From: Arion vulgaris
Taxonomy: Eukaryota > Mollusca > Gastropoda > Stylommatophora > Arionidae
Reading direction: 5' to 3'
Length of the DNA stretch: 64,000 nt
Assembly (NCBI GenBank): GCA_020796225.1
Contig: CM036755.1
Span: 66,098,049-66,162,048, forward strand
Part shown: one piece after another, positions 23,601 through 35,600 of the stretch
Layout of the letters: every line of letters starts with the position of its first letter
Position numbering within the stretch: position 1 is the stretch's first letter
The notes under the pieces: generated by a model
The model's database searches: none
Seen by the model: only the letters and a program-made list of their open reading frames with translations
Told to the model about the DNA's origin: nothing
Position numbers and translations under genes: made by a program

Positions 23601-26600
23601 CCCGAGAAATATCTCTCAGTCAAACGGGCATGAACAGCGTAACTCACTGTCCCGGCGTAGATCACAAAGCCCAAAAATACGGCAAAGCTGATCGTACCAT
23701 AGGGAAAGCTCACCCTAGTAAATCAAAAGCTGGCTGAAAACGAACACCCCACCGAAGGATAAGCAACTGGGCTCCAATAGGTGCTGAAGGCTGGTGCCGT
23801 ACATTACGTTCGGACGTTTGGCTGTTTATATATCATAATGAGAATGATTAAAACAGGCCTAGAACGATCGAAGAAGAAGAATAATGCAACTACATTCCCT
23901 TGGATGAAAATGGTGGTCATCATCACCCGTGATGGACGAGCATCATCATCATATTGGGCAATACAGTGGTTGGTCTGACGATAATTTTTTCCTGAGGGGT
24001 TTCAGGGCGTAGAGGTAAGGTGTTCCTATTGTCCCAAAGGTACTTGGTGCATTACTCATGTGGAATGATTGAGATATTTTTCTAGAGATCCTTGATCTCA
24101 ATGTAGGTAAGATTGAGTTACTAGTCCTATTAGAAATGGACAACAAGTATAGATCATGTGTTAAAGCTGAGCAAAGCTAGAGAACCTTTGGCAGTTGAAA
24201 ATCAATAAAAGTAGACAACAAAGCTGTAATACAAACAAAAGTTTATTAACATTTTAAAAATAAAATTCAGACAAAACTTTTCACTATCTTCAAAATTAAA
24301 TCTGGGACCCTGGTCAGTGCTACCGAATTTGTGCATTGACTCTGAGATCTTCCTGTGTAAGAGATTGTAGCACACATAGTTAGTCATGGAAGTGTAAAGA
24401 TGATGGTCCTATCAATCAATCATTTTCCTCTGTGCCAGATTCCATGCAATATTCTTTGCTATGAAAGGAAACATTTCTGGTAAAATATTTGAACAGTGTG
24501 ATGATGCTCAAGAGCATTTTTTTTAATCCCACAAAGTTACTTGACTGCAGTGGCGGGAATGCGATCTCCTGAGCTGTTTTCTATGCCAGACAAGACATTT
24601 TTGTCATCACCGAAGGATACAAAGATAAAAAGTTGTTGTATACTGATGGTTCCTGTGGCTCGCTGGTTAATTAAACACACTCCTCATTTTGTCCCTCAGG
24701 CATCCAGTTTCTACATGTACAATGCGTAATTCCAAACTTTTAAAATCTTGATGGATTCATCATTAATTTGAGTCTCCTTATCCAACAGGCAGTGGTGAAG
24801 AGATCAAGAACATCTGCATCATCCATCTTCAACTCCCAAACAATCAATGCTGTAAGTCTGTCCGCTCTCATTGCTGTGAATACTTGCATGCCAGGTCAGT
24901 AGATTCTTGTAAGCTTTACAGGTTGGAAATCTTAATAGACTACATCCTCATACAGCAATCTGTCATTTTGGACCTTAGAAAGCATCTACTGAGAGTAGAT
25001 ACAACAACAGTCCCAGAAAATAGAGTTCCAGAGTCTCACTGGAGGGTAGCAGCAACGGCCTCAACTTACATTCTCATACTAAAAGCTTTATTACAACATT
25101 GATGGTATTGAGAAGAAGAAAGGTATTATTATCTCTCAGTAAACAGGCATCTGTGGCCTAGTGGTTAGTGACTTGGTCTATTAACCTCAACGTTCTGAGT
25201 TCGAATTCCACTGCAGACAGTTTGGTCGCAAATTTTAACAAAAGGACAATGGCACCACCTGTTCAGAAAGCAATGGCAAACTACTGAACTTAATAATGCC
25301 TAGAAAAATCACAAACAGCGTTACAAAGCTGGGGTTGATTCGAAAAGTCCTGTAAAGGATTATGACAGGCATGGGTTTAAAACTTCACATGGTGAAACTC
25401 CCATCAAACTTTGCTTCATTATCTAAACATATATGTTACCGTACCGCTCCATGGCAAGCTTAAGAAAGGTCTTTATCAGTTTGTTTCTTGATCCTGATGT
25501 GAGAGCTGATTCTGCATCCAACAAATTATCAATATACAGAAGACTGCAGTCAAAATATGTAGCAATGGCGAAATACGAAAGATTTTAGGGCCAGTAGGAA
25601 TTTATTGTGTGATTGTATATGTTGTCTGCCATCCAAGAAGTCTACATTTCTTCACTTCTGCTGTATCCTTTACTTGATAAAGGCCTTTTGGTTGAAACAT
25701 TGTTTTTGTACTATATAAAACTATAGTACTTTATTTTTACATGTTCGCCTTTGCATCCAATATAATAACAACAAATTATATAAGAATGCAAAGAAGAACT
25801 TACCTCTTTCATGTCAAACTTCAGAATGTTCTTCATATACGTTGGAAGACTAGTCAGAAGTGTGTAAAAGCCCCAATTGTTGGCAAAATGTGCAACCGCC
25901 ATACCCCAGACTGCCGAGCTGGTAAGAATTTGCTTCCATGGCGTCGACACTGTCTAAAGAAAGTAATGAGAAACATGAAACATTATCACCCATCTTTTCT
26001 AGATTCTCTCTCTCTCTCGGGCGCGATCATTTTTGTGCCATTTTGATCATTCTTATTGTGATATATAAACAGCCTTTGCTAAGAAAGTTTTCTTACGTCA
26101 CAATCTTCAGTACTATTTAGAGCTCTGGTGCTTCTCCTTCGGTAATGTGTCCGATTTCAACCAGCATTTTACTGGGTTCGCTCTCAGTCAGCCTTTGGCT
26201 GTCACCAGCCAACCTGCAAGGTAGCAGGTTGCTATTTTATTTTAGGGTAGCGACCCTTAGATGACCTACCCTCCTGGGTTGTTGAGCGTCATCTGCCCAT
26301 GTTACCTGTCTTTTTTTTTGACTACTTGGTTTGCCTACCGTCCAGTTTTTGTGTACGGTTTGCTCCAGCTAGCCTTTGATTGTTCCAATCTAACAAGGCT
26401 GTAGTAGTTCCCTGAAGCAGAAACGGGCCTCCGGGTTGTTGAGTATCTGCCCATGTTAAATTCTTTTTTACTCTGGTTTGTCTACCGTCCTAGTTTTGTA
26501 GTGCGTGTTGCTCGCATCCATTGATTGTTCCCAATCTAACAAGGCTGTAGTAGTTCCCTGCAAGCAGAAACGGGCACTCTATTCACGTCTCTGCTGGTCT

Positions 26601-29600
26601 TTCTAGTTTTTCTGCCCATTTGGGTGGACCGCTCACCCGTACACCTGCCACGCCCCTCCACCATTAGCGCAGTGCACGTCTGCCCACCTGTGGGCAAACT
26701 CGTGCATCATCCGCATGCGTGTTCGATCTGCTTTGGGGCCTGCTCACCGCGTCTATTGGTTTTTAGTGTTCAAATTTACTATGGACATGCCACTCAATTC
26801 GGGCCTCCATTCTAGATTCAATAGGGGCACAGAACCACCACTGTGGCTGGCTTCCTTGCACAAAGTCAGTCCCAGGCAATAAGTCCATTGGCAGTTGTAG
26901 TTTCTGTGCTCTACATAAGGATGCTCATCATCAAGGTGTGTATCCTTTATAGAATGTTGCTCTTTGCAGCGCATCTGAAATTCACTGTCTCTAGCCAGTT
27001 CACCAACTTCGCTGATGGTCATATTCATGGTTTCTTTAATATCTTGTAGCCACCTTCTTCTTGGTCTGCCTCTGCATCCTGGGACCCTGCCCTCTAATAT
27101 TGTTCTTTCCAGGCCATCATATCGCTTGATGTGACTAAAGTATCTAATTTTCCTGTATAGTACATTGTTTGTCAGCCAATTGTCTGTAACATTCAGGACA
27201 TCAGTGTTCTTCCTTTTTCTGTTCGTAGGATCTTTCTGTAGCATTTCGTTTCGAAGGACTGGATTTTCGTTCTTGTTTGTGTAATGGTCCATGATTCACA
27301 ACCATAAGTAGCCACTGAAAAATGCATGTTCTCAATATTTTTAATTTTAATATTTTGCAGGTGCTTCTGTGCTCTACTTAAGGCTGCTAGTCCCATTATT
27401 ATACTCCACTTGTTCCGTTATATTGTACATAGAGCCTGCAAGCAATTTCTTCATACAGTCCTGATCAAAGCATTCAATCTCTTCTAGGAAACTAAATCTA
27501 ATATTTCCAGCCCTATTATTAAAGTTTATTTATGTTTTTCCATAGAACGCACTTTCTTTCTTAAACCATTTGTCTCCCACATCCATGCCTGCTGCTTTGA
27601 GATCATTCATTTTCATAGAATGTACGGTAAACCACTTTACCACAGACCACCCCAACCATAAATGATGTAATAGCAAATGTATCTTTCTTGCAAACAATGC
27701 CCAAACTCAAGCGAGCAGAAGCATGGACAGAGCCGACATCATCAATACGGTACATTTTCATTTATGTGACACAAAGAGTCTCATACATTGAAATGTGTTC
27801 GAGAATTAAGCATTAAGTTTGAACATGCCAGACAGTGTCATCTTCATGGTAGAGAGAAAGAGAAGATATAGTAATCAATTTCTCATGGGTATGGTGAGCA
27901 AATGGACTTTGGGATGGCTGCTGCAGCAGAGCACAAATGGGAATGCCCAATGTGCCATGACGTTGGTCGCATAACATAACAATAATTGTATCACTTTCAA
28001 TAACATCTTCAAAGAATGTCTTCTTCTTCTTTGCGTTTGTTCTTTACAACCAATTTTAATCATTCTTTGTGATATGTTTGATCTTTGCCAAGAATGTGTA
28101 TACGTTGCACATTGGTTTGGTAGGCCCTTAAATGCATAGACTTCTACACGTTTAGGACATGTGCATCCGATTTCAGCCAAACCTCATTAGTCGCCTCTTA
28201 CGACATGCGTGGCAGGTAACAGTGGTTCTATTCTTTACACCCCAAATTTGGGATCCGGTAACCACTCGGGCATCCAAAGAATGTAATCTTTCTTCTTTTC
28301 TCTAATCCTGTTTTGCCTCATAGCATCAGGATATCTCTAATCCTGTTTTGCCTCATAGCATCAGGATATCTCTAATCCTGTTTTGTCTCATAGCATCAGG
28401 ATATGAAGTTAGCAAGGAAAGCACTACATATGTCGATGGCTGAAGCAGAAATACAAATTTAATAAATGGACTCTTCATACACTGTATTTCATAAATGTCA
28501 CTTGGCTTCAAGTCACCACACAATTGATGATGCGAGAGCCTCAAGAGCAGTCTTAAAAAAATGAATAAAAGCTTACAAAGTGCCTTAGCATAAGCATACA
28601 CGAGACCACTACATTTCATATTCCCCTCATCTATAAAGAAATAAATGGAGGAAGGGAATAAGATGACCCAAATTACCTCTTGTGTTCCTATAGAATTCTC
28701 AATGTAGTCCCTCTCTGCGGTAGATATCCTAGGATGTTGTGATGGAGTGTCATGTACCAGCAACATCCAGGCTACAAACCACACACAACCTAAGATACCT
28801 GGACACAGACACAAAAATGACCGTAACAGTTAGCCCACAACTGCTGCATTGAAGAAAAATAATGTGGCGATTTAATTTTTTTCACTTTTTCAGTCCACTT
28901 GTATATGTACAAATTAAGCTGAAGTTTTTTTTAAAAAGAAAATGCGATGAATGACATGTGATTTGTAGATTGATTGATAGGTCCATCATCATTCCACTTT
29001 GGTGAGTAACCATCTGTGCTCCAATCTCTTTCTTACACAGGAAAATCTCAGCAGCAGATCTCTACATAAACTCATTAACACCGGTGAGGGTCCCCGATGT
29101 AATTTAGAAGATGGTTAAAATATTTCATAATAATTTTATGTTTTAATTTTGTTCTAATGAATTTGTAGATAAATGATGTACCTTTATCACAAGCTAAGCA
29201 AATGTGAAAGAAGTAACTAATAACAAATAGCTTTATCACAAGCTAAGCAAATGTGACAGAAGTAACTAATAACAAATAGCTTTATCACAAGCTAAGCAAA
29301 TGTGACAGAAGTAACTAATAACAAATACCTTTATCACAAGCTAAGCAAATGTGACAGAAGTAACTAATAACAAATAGTCAACAGAATGAGTTAAGATAAA
29401 TCTAGAGCTAATTTGATATAATGGTGGACTGCAGTAAATAAAGTTTAAAAACACAAAAATTGTTTTAAAACAATCTCAACTAATTACTGTAAACTCTAAC
29501 AATCAATAAATAAGTGGACGTTTGAGGTTTAGGGTAAAAGCTTGATTCCAACCCAAGAGTACCTGGTTCAAACTCAACAGCGGGCAGTTTGGATGCAAAT

Positions 29601-32600
29601 TTGTTCCCTGGGTTGTTTAGAATGGTAAAAATAGACCTCATTGTTCAGAAAGCAATGGCAGACTACTGAATATATAAGTGGTGCCTAGAAAATCAACGAC
29701 TGTTACTGTGCTTGATGGTGATGTCTTGAAAAGGATATGTCACGATTTTCAAAACAATTACATGAAGATAATACTCACCAAAGACATAAAATACTGATGG
29801 CCATCCTCCAGCAAAGTCACTAGCACACAGTAAACCAGATATTGGCATTGAGAAAACTGTCCCCAGCTGAGCACCTGTGTAAGCAACAACAAGACAACTG
29901 ATTGAAACATTGCAACTAATCTATCTTCTTCTTCTTCACCCTTCGCCCCTAGGGAAGCATAGGTCCAAGCAAGACCTTCCAAACCTTCCCATCCAAGACC
30001 ATCTTTTCCAGATCTCTCCACTCTCTCCCCATTTTCTTGCATTCCGTCTCCAGGTGTTCCTGGGTTTTCCTCTACCTCTATTACCCTGGGGGTTCCATCG
30101 GAGAGCCTGTCTTGTGATGCTGTTAGGGGTTTCTTTAGTGTGTGTCCAATCCATCGCCACCTTCTGCTCCTTATCTCGTTCCACCTGTCGTTGTCCCGTT
30201 CTATCCCAGAGTTCCCTGTTTGTAGTCCTGTCATAGCATCGCAGATGGAGTATCCTGCGCAGGCATCTATTGATGAATGTCTGCAACTTTTGGGTGTTTT
30301 CGCAGACATCTATTTTCAAATGCATTCAACTCACTTTCTATATCTGTAGTCATTTTCTAAATCTCGGTGGCATATGTTAGGATTGATACAACATTTGAAT
30401 TGAAAATTTGTAATAGAGAATATTTTAGTGTCTATAAATATAACTGATTGGCTCCCGTAAGCAGCTGGGAGCACACTGTGTTATTTGTTTTAGACCCTTC
30501 TTAAAGAAAAATAATTTACCTACAAAATGGCATATTATTCATAAAAATCAGTTCATAACTAAGGAAACTGCGGCTGAATTTGTACATACACCTGCATGGG
30601 GAAAAAGGACATAAATTCAATTCAGCCACAACTCGTTTCTCAATTTGGTAGCCAATCAGTTAAAACAATTCAATTGAACAGAATACACATAAGCAACAGT
30701 AAAAAGAACGATTAGAAATGAAGATTAACTTCATTGCACCGGGTTTCCCAGAAAACACCATCCCTGTGGGCATAAATGACCCACCACCTACTGAGAGATT
30801 TGCACAAAGCACTAACTTCATGCCTCCACCAACAATCCTAGCAATCTTATTTAAAATATGTCTCATGTGACCTTGATCTGGATTTGAACACACAACCTTC
30901 CGAATGACAGGCAAATGTCTTAACCACTTCATCATAGAGACCCCCTTTGTGTGTATAGAAACTATTTTTGAAGTACAAAACTCCATTTTCATACCATGAA
31001 TTATATTGAGATATATGATGTCTGGTCCATATTTGTCTTTGATTAATCCACATAATGGGCAAAGTTGTAAACATCTCACAGCTGACTTTAATTCCAAGTG
31101 TTTCTCTCCTTCTTAACTGAAACTTAACTGGAAAAAACCCAACTCCTAATGTGGAATTTATTCTAGGACTAAACATCGACAAGAGGGACTGAGATGGTAT
31201 GATAGGGTCACAAATGAGGAACTTATGGAGAGAACAAGACAGATTCTAGTGAACCAACAGATTAAAAAAGGCGGTGGCGCTGGATAGGACACACTTTGAG
31301 AAAACCAGAGGGAATATAACAAGAAGGGTCCTTTCCTGGAACCCATAGGAGAGCAAAAGAAAGAGAGGCCTAGAAATACACGAGACGAGATTTTGAGGAA
31401 GAGATCAAGAATATAAAAGAGCTGGAGGAGCTGCAGGAGATAGCTAGAGATAGGAAGACTTGGCATGAGTTGGTTGAGGGCATATGCAGCAATCTGGGTT
31501 AAAAAGGCAGAGAGCGAGAGAGACAGACACATCTATAAATCAAGTGCTATAGCCAACCCAGTCACTGCTCACAGAAAGTATAATAACTGTATATGGTGTT
31601 TGAACCAAGATTAATATATAGCGCGGCTGTGTGCTATCAATTTCACTATAAGTATCAGAATGCTGAAGAATGACAGAACAAGAAATGTTCAAACTTTCCA
31701 CCTTACATACAACTTATCTGCGAAAAATCATATGCATGTTCTGGCCTAATCATCATCAAATAGCTTGTCCTGAGCAGAACTTTGCCACCCCAGTCCTCCG
31801 GAATTTCTCTCTCTCATAGGCAAGGTGTCCTGCCTCTGCAGCCGTCATGTTCAAATCATCAGTTACATCCTGACTCCATCTTCTCCATCGTCTTCCTCTT
31901 CTCTTTGCTGATATGCCTCCTTCCATGATAGTCTTCTCCAGCCCTTCATGTCTTTTTATATGTGCAAAATATCTCAATTTTCTCTGGTCTAATACTATCT
32001 CTAATTCTAACCACTAGTGACAACTGTTATAAGAGAGAGAAGATGGAGATATGTTGGACACACCTTGAGGAGAAATGATCAACGAACATCAAAGCATGCA
32101 TTGAAGTGGGATGCAAAGAGTTCAAGAAAGAGAGGTCGACCTAAGGATACCCTGAAACGAACTTTGCTGAGAGAGGCAAGAGGTATCGGTCTCAGTTCCA
32201 TGGATGAGATTGAGCGAGTTGCCCAGGATAGAGCAGTATGGAGATGTTACTTGCAGGCTCTATGTAACGTATGAGGTACGAGAGGAATTATTAATATATT
32301 AATACTATCTCTAAACATGAATTACTTGAACAGTGTCAGCAAAAGAATATGAGCACCATCATCCAAAAGTCATGCTAGAGATGGATCAGACATGAGAAAC
32401 AGATGGAGACTCATGTCACCAAAACTGTACTGAGATGGAAACCAGAGTGTAAACAAAAATGTGGAAGACCCAAACTGACCCGGAGAAGAACCGTAGAACA
32501 TGAATCACAGCTGGAACACAATACAGAGGATGGCCAACAATAGAGTAAAATGGTGAGCTTTTGTTGCTACCATAAGTGCCATAGACGTTACAGGTTAAAG

Positions 32601-35600
32601 AGAAAATATAGTGTTCACCACTAACAACTTACCAGCATATGTGAAGCTCACTAGCTTACTGCGCTCCCACACTGGAGCCCATCTACCCCACATTGCATGC
32701 ATTGCAGGAAATGTAACACCCTAAGAAAGAAATAAACATATCAGTGGAACAAAAGGTTCTTAGGCATTTAAAGTCATCTTATGCTCTTATTATCTCAATG
32801 CGAAGTTGTTTGCCTGTTGTACTGAAGGTTGTGGGTTCGAATCTGGACCAAGACACGTGCAATTTTTTCATGAGTTTCCTAGGATTGTTGCAAAAGCTAC
32901 AATATGTGAACTCCTTCGATGTTCCTGTGCTAGTTTCTTTCTTACAGCTTTCACCACTGAGTGTCATGACAGCTTCAAGCACTGGATGTCCACCATGCAG
33001 CTTCTTTTTATTTGAATGCTTCATAATGATCACCTGTTAAACCACTCTTTGTGATTTGTATGTGATCTGAGCCTAAGAGCGATTGTACATTGTACCAGTT
33101 ATGCACCTACAAGTAGGCCAGCACATCTTATTTCTGCAATGCTTTTTATTTACTAGGGTAGCTTCCCTAGGCCCCTACTTCAGTCACTTCTTACATGTCT
33201 TGTAGGTTACAATTCTTTGCTCTCTATGAGGGCTCCGGCAACACACATGCGTACCATGCAGCAAAATACAACATCTTGTTTCCGTAACTTAGCATTTCTA
33301 CACTAACAGTTTCGTTAGCTCTGTCTTACATCCCCATTTGAAGAATCGAGGTGCTAGTTTAGTATGTCTCCTATTCTACAAGACCTATCAAGCTTGGTAA
33401 AACCTGCTAAGAACACAATATTCCTGCCAGTACTGTTCTGAGAGTCATTGGGGTACTCAGGGATTGCCATGAGTGAAGTTGTTCACACTCTGGTTTCTTG
33501 TGGACAGACCCCACAGACAGCTGAACACATCCTGCAAGATTGTCACCTGATGAATCAACTGCGAAAAGAACACTGGCCAACAGAGACAGACATCAACACA
33601 AAGCTGTTTGGAAGCTTTGATGAACTAACAAATATGACAACATACATCCAGAGAACCGGACTCATTGTGTAGACATTGAACATCAGCGAACGAGAAGAAG
33701 ACTACCCTATTATCCAGTGGCGGCTCGTCATCTTGGTTTCAAAGCCAGCATGGACCAAGATAAAAGTATAAATTCTTTGTGGACGCACTTGTATGCAGTT
33801 GAACTACAGGAGACCCTGGTCCTGTACTGGAGGGGAAGGGTTATCTTCTACTTGCATTGGCCCGCTATGAACTCAGGTGTAGTCTGGGTGCCTGGTAATA
33901 ATAGCTGTCCATCGCAAGAGATGACAACAATCTCAGACGTGTGCTGTTGCACTTCTCTGGTGTGTGCGGAGGTGACTGTAGAGTCCAATCCTAGAACAGA
34001 ATCCCGACCACAGGTGGGGCATACATGATCAAGGTTAGACATGTGGTGTTGTGTGCTCTGTCTTTTCGCGCTGCTTGTTTTCTCTGTGACTCAACAATAC
34101 AATGATTCTCAGCTATTCGGGTTCCTCTTTTGTTGTTACAGCGCCACATTTGGCGATCTTGCAAGGATTCCCAGCATGTATTGTCTATATCGAGCATTTC
34201 AGAGACACTTTAAGAGTGTCTTTAAAGCGTTTTCTGTCCACCAGCTAAACGTCTGACCCCTTCAAGCTCGCCATACATCAACTGTTTTGGGATGCGTTTA
34301 TCAGGCATTCGAGCAACGTGACCGACCATCTCAATTGGGCCTTCTGCAACAGGGTGTTGACGCTTGGGATCTTTGCTCTTGTGGGGACTTCGCTGTCTGG
34401 AATTTTGTCCTGCCAGTTTATTTTTAATATTCTGTGGTGCCTGGTATATAGGGTGCCTGGTATGGCGTTTCCGACTGATTATTGCGAGAAGTCCTGCTGT
34501 CCTTATTATCAGTATCTCCCATCATATAGGTGTGCCTTATCTGACTTCAGAGGTAATTGGCGATCTAAATCACAAGTACTTCTGAAGTTGCAGTAAGACT
34601 TGCCTGAATAACAAAGAATAGTGGTGATAAGAAAAACAAGCTTCCACGCAACAGTCAGTCAGAGACGTCACGAATACGCCTGAATTCATAGCAGACGAAC
34701 AACAACAAAAAATTAGGGTACTCAACATGGTACTAGCGCTGTGGGAGGAGTTTAAGATTACAATTTTGACTTACTTCTCCAACTCCCTCCAAAACACGGA
34801 CAGCAATCATAAGATAAACGCTATATCTTGCAGCAAATGGTGTAATGATGGTCAGAAGAGCAGTGCCCAAAATTCCAAAACCTAGAAGTCTCTTGCCTCC
34901 AAATCTTGAAGCTAGCCAACCACCTGGCATTGTAATAATGTATCATAGAAAAGCCCCAAGAACATTGCCTTGTGTCTTCTACCCAGTGAACTCTCCTGTC
35001 TGAAGAGTTTAGAAAGAGATGAAATTCTGAAAAGCTGTATCTACATAATAACATAGTGAAAAACTATACATCTTAAATACATATCAAATTTGATAAGTCA
35101 ATAAGTAATATACATATAGATTTAACATATATAACAAAAATATATATATATAACATTTGATCATCTATAGGCAATATATATATAAAATTTACAATATATC
35201 GTTAAAATATATATCAAATGTGACATCTATAGACAGTATATATAAATAGTATAAATAGTATATAATATGTATATATTATATATAAATATATATATAAATT
35301 TTGACAATCATAGACAAAATATATATCAAATTTACAATTTACATATAAAACATAGTAAGTGAAGTAACTTAACCATTAACATATAACAGACTATTACATC
35401 AGATCTGTTAACATATAACAGACTATTACATCAGATCTGTTAACATATAACAGACTATTACATCAGATCTGTTAACATATAACAGACTATTACATCAGAT
35501 CTGTTAACATATAACAAACTATTACATCAGATCTGTTAACATATAACAGACTATTACATCAGATCTGTTAACATATAACACACTATTACATCAGATCTGT

